A DNA stretch of 64,000 bases from JBOFLG01 sp051657745 (lineage in GTDB: Bacteria; Actinomycetota; Actinomycetes; Actinomycetales; Dermatophilaceae): assembly GCA_051657745.1 (NCBI GenBank), contig JBOFLG010000090.1:1-64000 (forward strand), read 5' to 3'. The notes under the pieces were generated by a model, which ran no database searches, was not told the DNA's origin, and was given only the letters and a program-made list of their open reading frames with translations. The translations under genes were made by a program, and so were the position numbers. Positions 16,446 through 24,481 of the stretch are shown one piece after another (the first letter of the stretch is position 1; each line of letters opens with the position of its first letter).

Positions 16446-17431
16446 TGCGGGTCAACTCCTTCGTTCGTCGCGGCCGGGTGCTCGACGGTTGGTCGGCCGC
16501 CGGCGCGGGCAGCGTCGCCGAGATTGCGGTTCGTACCTTCGGTGAGCTCGAAGAACAGCGCCTCGAGGTCGGCGCGCCTGGGCTCGAGGCCGTAGATCGG
16601 CAGGCCGGCCCGCAGGGCAACGTCACCGATGAGTTGGAGGTTCACGGTGTCGGCTACCAGGGTGCCGTCCGGTCCGGCAGAGCTCGTCACGTCGGCGACG
16701 CGCAGGGCTCCGGCCAACTGCTCGGGCTGTGAGGTGCGCACGAGCGCCCCGGGGCTGCCCTGGAGGTCGGCCATCGCGCCCTGACGGACCAGGCGGCCGT
16801 TGGCGATGATCACGACGTCGTCGACGGTCTGCTCGACCTCCTGGAGGAGGTGGCTGGAGACGAGGATGGTCTTGCCCTCGCCGCTCAGGTGCCGCATGAA
16901 CCCGCGCAGCCAGCGGATGCCTTCGGGGTCGAGGCCGTTTGCCGGCTCGTCGAGCATCAGCACCTGCGGGTCGCCGAGGAGAGCGGCCGCGAGCCCGAGG
17001 CGCTGCCGCATCCCCATCGAGTACCCGCCCGCTCGCTTGCGGGCGGCGGCCGGGATGCCGACCAACTCGAGGAGGTGGTCGACGCGCTCGACGCGGATGC
17101 CGCCCGCGTCGGCCAGCACGCGGAGGTGGTCCCGGCCGCTGCGGCCCGGGTGAAAGTTGGTCGCCTCGAGCGCCGCGCCCACGGTCTGCAACGGTGCCGG
17201 CAGGTCGTGGTAGGTGCGGCCGCCGATCGTGCCGGTGCCGCCGGTCGGCCGCACCAGCCCGAGCAGCATCCGCAGGGTGGTGGTCTTGCCGGCTCCGTTG
17301 GGCCCGAGGAAGCCGGTGATCCGCCCCGGTTCGACGGTGAAGGTGAGGTCGTCAACGGCAGTGAACGACCCGAAGCGCTTGGTGAGCCCCCGGACCTCGA
17401 TGCGCGTCCCGTCAGACGCGGTGGTGGTCAT
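16442..17431 (-). CDS. ABC-2 type transporter ATP-binding protein
   Basis: ATPase of the DrrA/CcmA/NatA class, 329 residues from the ATG of MTTTASDGTRIEVRGLTKRF. Walker A is FLGPNGAGKTTTLRML, the signature is YSMGMRQRLGLAAALL, Walker B is VLMLDEPANGLDPEG, and the switch His is in VSSHLLQE. A C-terminal extension of about 100 residues contains the ELTEGTNRN end common in this class. The open frame extends upstream to 17647, but that part is Pro/Gly-rich without family match. It precedes and overlaps the permease gene. Confidence 0.93.
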   Translation of the reverse strand: MTTTASDGTRIEVRGLTKRFGSFTAVDDLTFTVEPGRITGFLGPNGAGKTTTLRMLLGLVRPTGGTGTIGGRTYHDLPAPLQTVGAALEATNFHPGRSGRDHLRVLADAGGIRVERVDHLLELVGIPAAARKRAGGYSMGMRQRLGLAAALLGDPQVLMLDEPANGLDPEGIRWLRGFMRHLSGEGKTILVSSHLLQEVEQTVDDVVIIANGRLVRQGAMADLQGSPGALVRTSQPEQLAGALRVADVTSSAGPDGTLVADTVNLQLIGDVALRAGLPIYGLEPRRADLEALFFELTEGTNRNLGDAARAGGRPTVEHPAATNEGVDPQ

Positions 17432-17754
17432 GTTCTGTCTCCTGTCATGGCCCTGATCCTTGCAGGCCCACCCGACGTCAGGGTCACCCTGCCGACGGAC
17501 TCCAGGGTCCGTCTCGGGGGTGAATCCGGGCCGACCCCGAGTGCTGACCTGGTGTGCGGCATCCGGCGGTGGGCCGGTCGTTCCCGGACCGGGACCGAAC
17601 ACAGCGGGATCTGAAGAGATCACCGAATGCCGGGCAGATATCGACATTTCCTGCCGGGCTGGGACGTGTGTGCGGGGCCGGTGTGGCGCTGATCTAAGGT
17701 GTTGCGCGGCTCAGGGCGGTTAGCGGAGCCGATCTCATCGAGAGGACGCTCGTC
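17432..17754. other. Divergent intergenic region, 323 bases
   Basis: Lies between the ABC-2 ATPase (minus) and the orphan RbsA-like ATPase (plus). No coding region is credible. A TAAGGT box at about 17695 could be a -10 element for the plus-strand gene, but I see no clear -35, so I do not call a promoter. Confidence 0.4.
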
Positions 17755-19230
17755 GTGGAACCGCTGCTCGACATTTCTGGCCTGCATCAGTTTCGCGGCC
17801 AGCGGCACGTGCTGCGCGGCCTCGATCTCACTATTCGGCGCGGCGAGATCGTCGGTCTCATCGGCAGGAACGGATCAGGCAAGTCCACCCTGATCAAGGC
17901 GATCACCGGAGAGGTCTGGCCGCGAAGCGGCACGATGCGCCTGGAGGACGAGCCCTACCGGCCGCGCTCTCGCGCCGAGGCGCTGGCGGCGGGGGTGAGC
18001 GTCATCGAGCAAAACTTCACGCTTCCTGCCGGGCACACCGTCATCCGGGCGATGTATCGGCACACGTTCATGGCGCAGTGGGATGAGGCCGATCTTCTCC
18101 CGTTAGGTGCCGAGATCCTCCGCCGCACCCACTTCGAACTCGACCTCACCACGCTGATCAGCACACTCGACCCAGCGGAGCAAGCCCTCGCCGAGGTGCT
18201 GCGGGTGCTTGCCGAAGAGGCCCAGTTGGTGATCTTCGATGAGGTGTCCGCACTGTTGAACGACTTCGAGATCACCCAACTTCATCATGCGGCGCGGAGC
18301 CTGCGCGAGCAGGGGTGCGCGGTGCTGCACATCGCCCACCGGCTTGAGGAGGTCACCGCGCTCTGCGACCGGGTGGCGGTGCTCCGCAACGGAGCCGTGG
18401 CACGAGTCGCCGACCGTGGCACGGTGGCAGCGGACGAACTCGTGCTCACCATGCTGGACCGCCCGATGAACCGGGTCCAGATGCCGCCACGCCGCCGCGG
18501 GGGGCCGGTGCTCACGGTCCGTGGCCTTGGGGTGCCGAGCGGCCGGCTGCGTGAGGTCGACTTCTCCGTTCATGCCGGTGAGGTCATCGGGGTGATTGGG
18601 CTGCGGCAGTCCGGTGCGGTCGAGCTTGTCGAAGCACTCGCCGGGCGGGTCGAGTCGGCGGCCGAGTCGGTGCAGATCGACGGCGAGCCGGTGGATCTTG
18701 CGCGCGAGAACGACTCCCGCATCACCTACGTTGCGGGTCCCGCACCCGAGACGATGAACCGCACAGTCGCGGATGTGCTCACCGACGCCGGGGAATACAC
18801 CTCGGAGATTGAACGGTTGCGTCACGCCATCAAGGGCGTCAGCCAGGAGGATCTGTCGGTCTCCGACATCCACGTCGTGGTGCAGAGCCTGTCTGGGGGT
18901 GACCAGCAGAAGATCGCTGTCGCGAACGCGACCAAGACGGCATCCCGGGTGGTCATCCTCAATCACCCGACCCGCGGTGTCGATGTCCCGTCGAAGGAGC
19001 GCACCTACGGCCTCATCGGGGGCCTCGCGGCCGATGGACGTGCGGTGGTGGTGCTCTCGGTCGACGTCAGCGAACTGTTCCGATGCTGTGACTGCATTGT
19101 CGTGATGTACCACGGGGCTGTGGTTGCGGCCCTCGACGTCGCCGAGGCCGACGAGGACCTGGTGATGGGGTACGCCCTGACCGGCGAACGGCCGGTGCCG
19201 CAGTCGGTACGCGGGCGTCAACACGCCTGA
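17755..19230 (+). CDS. Orphan RbsA/MglA-like double ABC ATPase
   Basis: 491-residue fusion of two nucleotide-binding domains as in sugar importers of the RbsA/XylG/MglA group (usually near 500 residues). Domain 1 (about 1-240) keeps Walker A (GLIGRNGSGKST, residues 34-45), Walker B (VIFDE, 159-163) and switch His195, but its signature is lost: the expected LS-x-GQ region reads LDPAEQALA (138-146). Domain 2 (about 250-490) is the reverse: signature LSGGDQQ (379-385) is intact, while Walker A (GVIGLRQSGAVE) lacks Lys and Walker B reads VVILNHPT, with Asn403 and His404 for Asp and Glu. Only one composite ATP site can be complete. No permease or binding-protein gene is next to it. GTG start. Confidence 0.85.
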   Translation: MEPLLDISGLHQFRGQRHVLRGLDLTIRRGEIVGLIGRNGSGKSTLIKAITGEVWPRSGTMRLEDEPYRPRSRAEALAAGVSVIEQNFTLPAGHTVIRAMYRHTFMAQWDEADLLPLGAEILRRTHFELDLTTLISTLDPAEQALAEVLRVLAEEAQLVIFDEVSALLNDFEITQLHHAARSLREQGCAVLHIAHRLEEVTALCDRVAVLRNGAVARVADRGTVAADELVLTMLDRPMNRVQMPPRRRGGPVLTVRGLGVPSGRLREVDFSVHAGEVIGVIGLRQSGAVELVEALAGRVESAAESVQIDGEPVDLARENDSRITYVAGPAPETMNRTVADVLTDAGEYTSEIERLRHAIKGVSQEDLSVSDIHVVVQSLSGGDQQKIAVANATKTASRVVILNHPTRGVDVPSKERTYGLIGGLAADGRAVVVLSVDVSELFRCCDCIVVMYHGAVVAALDVAEADEDLVMGYALTGERPVPQSVRGRQHA

Positions 19231-19269
19231 CCGGCGGCGCCCGGGAGCCACCGGTCAGGGCGGCGCGGT

Positions 19270-19635
19270 TCAGACCTCGACGTTCGGCGCCACCGTGGCG
19301 AGCCGATGGCGAGCCAGGGCCAGGTTGGCCCGGGTGCGGTCGAGTACCACGTAGATGAACAGACCCCTGGTCAGCGGCGTATCGAGCACGTTGATCAGGT
19401 GGTACTGCTTGTCCAGCGTGATGAGGATGTCGTTGATCTTCTGGTCAAGGCCGATCTCGGACATCGTCGCCAGTTTGGCCCGTACGACATTGGAGTTACC
19501 GGCGGCTGCGATGCCGAGGTCAAAGCCCGGGCTACCGCCCTGGGCCAGCGCCATCCCGGACTCGGAGTCGATGACTGCGGCGCCCATGGCGCCTTCGATG
19601 GAGAGCAACTGCTGGATGGTGGCGTCGAGAGACAA
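19270..19635 (-). CDS. Roadblock/LC7-like domain protein
   Basis: About 121 residues. The pattern SIEGAMGAAVIDSESGMALAQ, AAAGNSNVVRAK, DILITLDKQYHLI, GLFIYVVLDRTRANLALARH matches the small single-domain roadblock-like proteins of actinobacteria. These are linked with small GTPases and polarity or gliding systems elsewhere, but no partner is encoded here. I chose a TTG start because AGAAGG lies eight bases upstream and the protein then begins LSLDATIQQLL as family members do. The longer open frame upstream is Gly/Arg-rich and not credible. It is convergent with the orphan ABC ATPase. Confidence 0.78.
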   Translation of the reverse strand: MSLDATIQQLLSIEGAMGAAVIDSESGMALAQGGSPGFDLGIAAAGNSNVVRAKLATMSEIGLDQKINDILITLDKQYHLINVLDTPLTRGLFIYVVLDRTRANLALARHRLATVAPNVEV

Positions 19636-20051
19636 CGGGGGCCCTTCTGGTTGGCGGCGACGAGGTCGCCGAGCACAGGGCCGAAACCGTTGACCCCTGC
19701 GCGGTCTCGTTCCGTCTGGTGCGGAACTACGGATGTCTCGTCGGGGCCGGGGAGTCCCGGTGCACGACGGTCGGGGACATCCTCCGACACCGTCCCCGAA
19801 AAAGACAAACGCCGCATCACCGGACCGGTTGAGTCCGCCCCCGCGATCCCAGAGATCGTCCGCGCACCAGCCGCCACGGCAGCCAGGCCGACCAGCGGCC
19901 GCGGTCGACAACTCGTGCCGCCAGCCCTGCCTGGCCCGGTGATCCTGCACCGTCGTCAGCACGTTCCAGACCGCTACCGGGCACATCCTGACCTGCGCGC
20001 GCATCACGCTCAGCGCGCGCGTGAGCGACCGGGATGAGAGAAGAGACGGGA

Positions 20052-20127
20052 GCGGGCACGGCCGGTTCCCTGGTCAGTCGGTATGGACGTCACGCACCCA
20101 CAGGACCCTGGAACTAACCGTGCCCGC
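20052..20127. repeat. Imperfect 22-bp inverted repeat, 76 bp overall
   Basis: Arms at 20052-20073 and 20106-20127. The outer ten bases, GCGGGCACGG, match perfectly; inner parts (CCGGTTCCCTGG against TTAGTTCCAGGG on the opposite strand) differ at several bases. It could be a degenerate miniature inverted-repeat element, the fused ends of a lost insertion sequence, or a hairpin. No flanking target duplication is seen. Confidence 0.45.
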
Positions 20128-20218
20128 TTACTTACTGTCAAACTCCGGCGCGTCACCGCAGGCACCGCGCCGCAACAACAACGTCAACAGACCGTGATCA
20201 TCACCCTACCGACCAGCA

Positions 20219-20249
20219 CACTCACGACTTCGCCATGACGCCGTGAGTG
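20219..20249. terminator. Possible weak hairpin terminator
   Basis: CACTCACG (20219-20226) pairs with CGTGAGTG (20242-20249) across a 15-base loop. It lies about 110 bases past the stop of the minus-strand secreted-protein gene. The role is a guess from position. Confidence 0.3.
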
Positions 20250-20360
20250 CGCCGACCCCGCACGTCGCTCGCGTGGATATCGCGCACGACGAGTGGTTGA
20301 CCGTGACGGGAGGTTGTCGCGCTCCGTTGTGCAGGAGCCCACGCGGGACTCTCGACGGAC

Positions 20361-20690
20361 CTACCCCCCTGCGCCTATGTCGGCGGGGAAAGAGCGCTTA
20401 GAGACGAGCCAGTAAGAACATCCGCTAAATTTAGCAAGGAAATCGATTTGATCGGGAGTCCGATTGCTTTGAGGTGTGCGACTCCAAGCTCCCTGGAAGT
20501 TTTTCCTTGTTTGGACGTTATTGCACTTGACCCAGTAGAAATCCCCATAGTTGGTTTTGATGCCAACGCCGGCCCGCTCGGCAGCCTGAGAATGTGATGC
20601 GAACAACGCTGCCGACGAAATAGCCACAAGGGAGGCGCTGATTTTCACAAAAATGGATCTACTCGGTGACATTTTCGAAAATTTTGACAT
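20361..20690 (-). CDS. Small secreted protein, C-x5-RKxF-x3-W family (copy A)
   Basis: 109 residues, function unknown. A Sec-type signal peptide occupies residues 1-37 (positive start, hydrophobic ISASLVAISSAALFA, cleavage near SQAAE). The mature part of about 72 residues has only two Cys (56 and 91), likely one disulfide. Around the first Cys the pattern is VKCNNVQTRKNFQGAW, that is V-x-C-x5-R-K-N-F-x3-W. The same pattern occurs in the protein at 52108-52413, 31 kb away. GGAG lies seven bases before the ATG. The gene is clearly more AT-rich than its neighbours and lies just downstream of tRNA-Arg, which suggests acquired DNA. Whether it is an effector, inhibitor or spore/cell-surface protein cannot be told. 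Confidence 0.75.
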   Translation of the reverse strand: MSKFSKMSPSRSIFVKISASLVAISSAALFASHSQAAERAGVGIKTNYGDFYWVKCNNVQTRKNFQGAWSRTPQSNRTPDQIDFLAKFSGCSYWLVSKRSFPADIGAGG

Positions 20691-20788
20691 AAATGGACTC
20701 CATCAAAATATAAGAATCACAAAACTTGACATTGTGGACGCCCGCCTGCCACCTTCAGTAATTTCGACAATTGACACGGTGGGATCCG

Positions 20789-20860
20789 TGCCCCCGGCAG
20801 GATTCGAACCTGCGCTCCCGCCTCCGGAGGGCGGTGCTCTATCCCCTGAGCTACGGGGGC
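20789..20860 (-). tRNA. tRNA-Arg (CCG anticodon)
   Basis: 72 bases folding into a full cloverleaf on the minus strand: acceptor GCCCCCG with CGGGGGC, D arm GCTC/GAGC, anticodon stem CCGCC/GGCGG around the loop CTCCGGA, and T arm GCAGG-TTCGAAT-CCTGC. The anticodon CCG reads CGG codons. CCA is not encoded. The AT-rich secreted-protein gene begins 98 bases past its 3' end. Confidence 0.97.
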
Positions 20861-20929
20861 CTGGGTGGCCGGTCGCGGTATACCTGATTTCACGACGCGA
20901 TGAGACAGTAGCAGCCTACGCTGGCGCTC

Positions 20930-21358
20930 ATGCAATCAGGGACCACCTCGAGCGGTCCCGCGTGCACCGTGCTGGTGTGCGACGACACCGAGTCGATCCG
21001 CCGGCTGATGCGGATCAACCTCGAGCTAGACGGGTTTGCAGTAGAGGAGGCGGTTGACGGCCACGAGGCGATGTCCCGCCTCATCGACCCGGACTTGCGC
21101 ACTCCGACCGTGATCGTTCTCGACGCCCAGATGGCCCCGTACGACGGCTGGTGGGCGATCGCCGCCATCCGCTCACACCCCCGCCTGGATCACGTTCCCG
21201 CCCTGTTGGTGACCGCCGCGACCCCGACTCCGGACGAGGACGAGGTGCTCAGGTGCGGGTTCGACGGGTTCATCTCGAAGCCGTTCGACCCTGGCCATCT
21301 GGTGGAGACCGTCGCACAGCTCGCCGCCCGGGGAAGGGTCGGACGACAGCGACCGTAG
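20930..21358 (+). CDS. Stand-alone response-regulator receiver protein
   Basis: 142 residues consisting of a single CheY-like receiver domain without output domain. The acidic pair is in VLVCDDTES, the phospho-acceptor Asp in VIVLDAQMAPYDGWW, the switch Thr in LLVTAATP and the Lys in FISKPFDPGHLVE. It lies ten bases before argS on the same strand, an association I know from other actinomycetes; its kinase and role are unknown. Confidence 0.9.
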   Translation: MQSGTTSSGPACTVLVCDDTESIRRLMRINLELDGFAVEEAVDGHEAMSRLIDPDLRTPTVIVLDAQMAPYDGWWAIAAIRSHPRLDHVPALLVTAATPTPDEDEVLRCGFDGFISKPFDPGHLVETVAQLAARGRVGRQRP

Positions 21359-21367
21359 GATTCAGCG

Positions 21368-23026
21368 GTGACTCCAGAGCAACTTGCCGCGGCCATCCGC
21401 GGTGCCCTCGCCGCCGCGGTCGACGTTGGTGAGCTCGTGGTCCCGGTGCCGGCGAACCTCCGAGTCGAGCGCCCGCGGAACCGCGAGCACGGCGACTGGT
21501 CGACCAATATCGCCCTGCAGTTGGCGAAGCCAGCCGGGATGTCGCCGCGCGCTATTGCCGATCTGCTTGGCGCCAGAGTTGCCGCCATCGCCGGGGTGCA
21601 GGCGGTCGATGTCGCTGGGCCGGGATTCCTCAACATCACGCTTGACGCGGCCAGTGCCGGCGAACTGGCCCGCACCATCGTCGAGGCAGGAGCGTCGTAC
21701 GGTTCGGGTGACTCCGAGGACGGCCATGTCGTGAATCTGGAGTTCGTCTCTGCCAACCCGACGGGCCCGATCCACCTCGGCGGTACCCGGTGGGCGGCGG
21801 TGGGTGACTCTCTCGCACGGATCCTCACGGCATCCGGCGCGGCCGTCACGCGGGAGTACTACTTCAACGACCATGGCGCTCAGATTGATCGGTTCGCGCG
21901 CTCACTTCTCACCGCGGCGCGAGGGGAGGATGCTCCGGAGGACGGCTACGCAGGCACTTACATCACCGACGTGGCGCGTGCCGTCGTCGCTCAGGAGCCA
22001 GGGGTGCTCGACCTCTCCGCCGCCGAGTCCGAGGAGCGCTTCCGGGCCGTCGGCGTGGCCATGATGTTCGACCAGATCACGCAGTCGCTGCACGACTTCG
22101 GCGTTGACTTCGACGTCTACTTCCACGAGAACTCGCTCCATGAGAGCGGCGCGGTAGAGCGCGCGATTGCGCGCCTCGACGACCTGGGTGTGATGGTCGA
22201 CCGTGACGGAGCGCGGTGGCTCCGGAGCACGGACTACGGCGACGACAAGGATCGTGTCGTGATCAAGGCCGACGGCCAGCCGGCCTATATCTCCGGCGAC
22301 CTGGCCTACTACCTCGACAAGCGCGATCGTGGTTTCGACCAAGTCGTCATCATGCTCGGCGCCGACCACCACGGCTATGTGCCGCGCCTGATGGCGATGT
22401 GCGCGGCGTTCGGCGACACTCCCGGCGAGAACCTGCAGGTTCTGATTGGCCAGATGGTCAATCTGGTCAAGGACGGCGAGCCGCTGCGGATGTCGAAGCG
22501 GGCCGGCACGGTCCTCCGGCTCGAGGACCTCGTCGATGCGGTCGGGGTGGATGCGGCCCGGTACACCCTCACCAGGACCTCGACCGACTCATCGATCGAT
22601 ATCGACCTTGACCTGCTGGTCAAGCGCAGCAACGACAATCCGGTGTACTACGTCCAGTACGCCCACGCCCGGACCGCAAATGTGGCCCGGCTGTCCGGCG
22701 CCGACGGGGTGCACCGCACCGACGGTTTCGACGCCGCGCTGCTCACTGACCCGACCGAGGCCGCGCTGCTGGCGGTGCTCGGCGACTTCCCGCGAGTGGT
22801 CGCTCAGTCGGCCCACCTACGCCAGCCGCACCGGGTGGCGCGCTACCTCGAAGAGCTGGCCGCTCGCTTCCACCAGTGGTACGACAGCTGCCGCGTCCGC
22901 CCGATGAACGTTGACGAACCGGTGACCGACCTGCACCGAACCCGACGATGGCTCAACGACGCTACCGGCCAGGTGCTGCGCACCGGGCTCGGGTTGCTCG
23001 GCGTCACCGCCCCCGACCGTATGTGA
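21368..23026 (+). CDS. argS: Arginyl-tRNA synthetase
   Basis: Class I aminoacyl-tRNA synthetase charging tRNA-Arg, 552 residues, normal size. The N-terminal Add1 domain includes VERPRNREHGDWSTNIALQLAK; the HIGH box appears as NPTGPIHLGGTR and the KMSKS loop as LRMSKRAGTVL; the C-terminal anticodon-binding domain ends with GLGLLGVTAPDRM, as usual. GTG start. It is the first of the argS-lysA-hom-thrC-thrB run and lies 0.5 kb from a tRNA-Arg gene. Confidence 0.97.
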   Translation: MTPEQLAAAIRGALAAAVDVGELVVPVPANLRVERPRNREHGDWSTNIALQLAKPAGMSPRAIADLLGARVAAIAGVQAVDVAGPGFLNITLDAASAGELARTIVEAGASYGSGDSEDGHVVNLEFVSANPTGPIHLGGTRWAAVGDSLARILTASGAAVTREYYFNDHGAQIDRFARSLLTAARGEDAPEDGYAGTYITDVARAVVAQEPGVLDLSAAESEERFRAVGVAMMFDQITQSLHDFGVDFDVYFHENSLHESGAVERAIARLDDLGVMVDRDGARWLRSTDYGDDKDRVVIKADGQPAYISGDLAYYLDKRDRGFDQVVIMLGADHHGYVPRLMAMCAAFGDTPGENLQVLIGQMVNLVKDGEPLRMSKRAGTVLRLEDLVDAVGVDAARYTLTRTSTDSSIDIDLDLLVKRSNDNPVYYVQYAHARTANVARLSGADGVHRTDGFDAALLTDPTEAALLAVLGDFPRVVAQSAHLRQPHRVARYLEELAARFHQWYDSCRVRPMNVDEPVTDLHRTRRWLNDATGQVLRTGLGLLGVTAPDRM

Positions 23027-23037
23027 GGCCCTGACCA

Positions 23038-24477
23038 ATGCGTTCACACGAGGCCGGCGTTCTGCACGCCGACGGGTACGGCGGTCCGCCGCTATACCTG
23101 CCGTACCCGACCGATGTCATGGAACTGCTCCCACAGTTGTGGCCGCAGACGATCGGTCGTGACGAGGCCGGAAGGCTCACCGTGGGCGGCGTCGACGTCG
23201 TCACCCTGGCCCGTGAGCACGGCACTCCTGCCTACATCGTGGACGAAGAAGACTTCCGTTCTCGTGCCAGGGCGTTCAAGAGTTCCTTCGCTCATGCGTT
23301 CGCGGCATCCGGTGGTGCCGACGTCTATTACGCGGGGAAGGCCTTTCTCTGTAGCACGGTGGCGCGCTGGGTCGCCGACGAGGGCCTGTACCTCGATGTC
23401 TGCAGCGGTGGCGAGCTCGCGGTGGCCAGGCGCGCCGACTTCCCGGCCGAGCGAATTGCGCTGCACGGCAACAACAAAACAATCGCAGAGATCCGCGACG
23501 CGTTGTCCTACGGAGTCGGCCGGATCGTGCTCGACTCCGTGGTCGAGATCGAGCGGGTCGCGGCGATCGCCGCCGAGCTCGGGGTCCGGGCGTCGGTCAT
23601 GATTCGGGTCACCGTGGGCGTCGAGGCGCACACCCACGAGTTCATCGCCACCGGCCACGAGGACCAGAAGTTCGGCTTCAGCCTTGCCGGCGGGCAGGCG
23701 GCGGATGCCGTTCGGCGGGTACTCGCCCAGCCCGACCTGCTCGACCTGCGCGGGCTGCACAGCCACATCGGCAGTCAGATCTTCGACACCGGCGGGTTCG
23801 AAATCGCGGCCCGGCGCCTTGTCGGCCTGCACGCCGAGATTGCCGACGAGTACGGCCACCACTGCCCCGACATCGACCTGGGTGGTGGGTACGGCGTCGC
23901 GTACACCTCCCAGCACACCCCGCTTCCGCCGGCAGTGCTCGCCGAGGAGCTGGCGAGCATTCTCTCCCGCGAGCTGAAGGCCGTGAGAGATGGTGACGAG
24001 CCCCGTCATCCGCGCGTCTCGGTCGAACCCGGGCGGGCCATCGCCGGGCCGAGCGCCTTCACCCTGTACGAGGTGGGCACCGTCAAGGAGGTCACACTCG
24101 GAGGCGGGCACACGCGCACCTACGTCTCGGTCGACGGCGGGATGAGCGATAACATCCGCCCCGCGCTCTACGAGGCGGACTATTCGTGCACCCTCGCCAA
24201 TCGCCGTTCCGCTGCGCCGCCACGGTTGGCCCGCGTCGTCGGGCGGCACTGCGAGAGTGGCGACATCGTGGTGCTCGACGAGTACCTCCCGGGCGACATC
24301 ACCCCGGGTGATCTCGTCGCCGTGCCCGGCACCGGCGCCTACTGCCGCAGCCTGGCGAGCCAGTACAACCACACGCCGCGACCGCCGGTGGTGGCGGTCC
24401 GCGGTGGCGCGTCGCGGGTCATCGTGCGCCGTGAGACCATCGACGACCTGCTCGCCCTCGACGTGGCGGGTGGGTGA
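23038..24477 (+). CDS. lysA: Diaminopimelate decarboxylase
   Basis: PLP enzyme making L-lysine from meso-diaminopimelate, 479 residues. The PLP Lys is in DVYYAGKAFLC; HSHIGSQIFD-like (LHSHIGSQIFD) and GGGYGVAYTS bind the phosphate; VSVEPGRAIAG and the C-terminal CESGDIV and YNHTPRPPVV segments match the family. The N-terminal 40 residues (RSHEAGVLHADGYGG...) are the usual actinobacterial extension. It starts 11 bases after argS and ends 4 bases before hom. Confidence 0.96.
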   Translation: MRSHEAGVLHADGYGGPPLYLPYPTDVMELLPQLWPQTIGRDEAGRLTVGGVDVVTLAREHGTPAYIVDEEDFRSRARAFKSSFAHAFAASGGADVYYAGKAFLCSTVARWVADEGLYLDVCSGGELAVARRADFPAERIALHGNNKTIAEIRDALSYGVGRIVLDSVVEIERVAAIAAELGVRASVMIRVTVGVEAHTHEFIATGHEDQKFGFSLAGGQAADAVRRVLAQPDLLDLRGLHSHIGSQIFDTGGFEIAARRLVGLHAEIADEYGHHCPDIDLGGGYGVAYTSQHTPLPPAVLAEELASILSRELKAVRDGDEPRHPRVSVEPGRAIAGPSAFTLYEVGTVKEVTLGGGHTRTYVSVDGGMSDNIRPALYEADYSCTLANRRSAAPPRLARVVGRHCESGDIVVLDEYLPGDITPGDLVAVPGTGAYCRSLASQYNHTPRPPVVAVRGGASRVIVRRETIDDLLALDVAGG

Positions 24478-24481
24478 ACCC

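Larger units (their letters stand above)
19636..20360. other. Gene-poor stretch, 725 bases
   Basis: No open frame here has convincing start, codon use or family similarity. It contains an imperfect 22-bp inverted repeat (20052-20127) and an 8-bp hairpin (20219-20249) that could end the transcript of the secreted-protein gene coming from the right. It may be remnant mobile DNA; no transposase fragment could be proven. Confidence 0.5.

Noticed and set aside
20083..20237. Short open frame that might be a transposase remnant
   Set aside because: About 50 codons without any transposase motif I can recognise.
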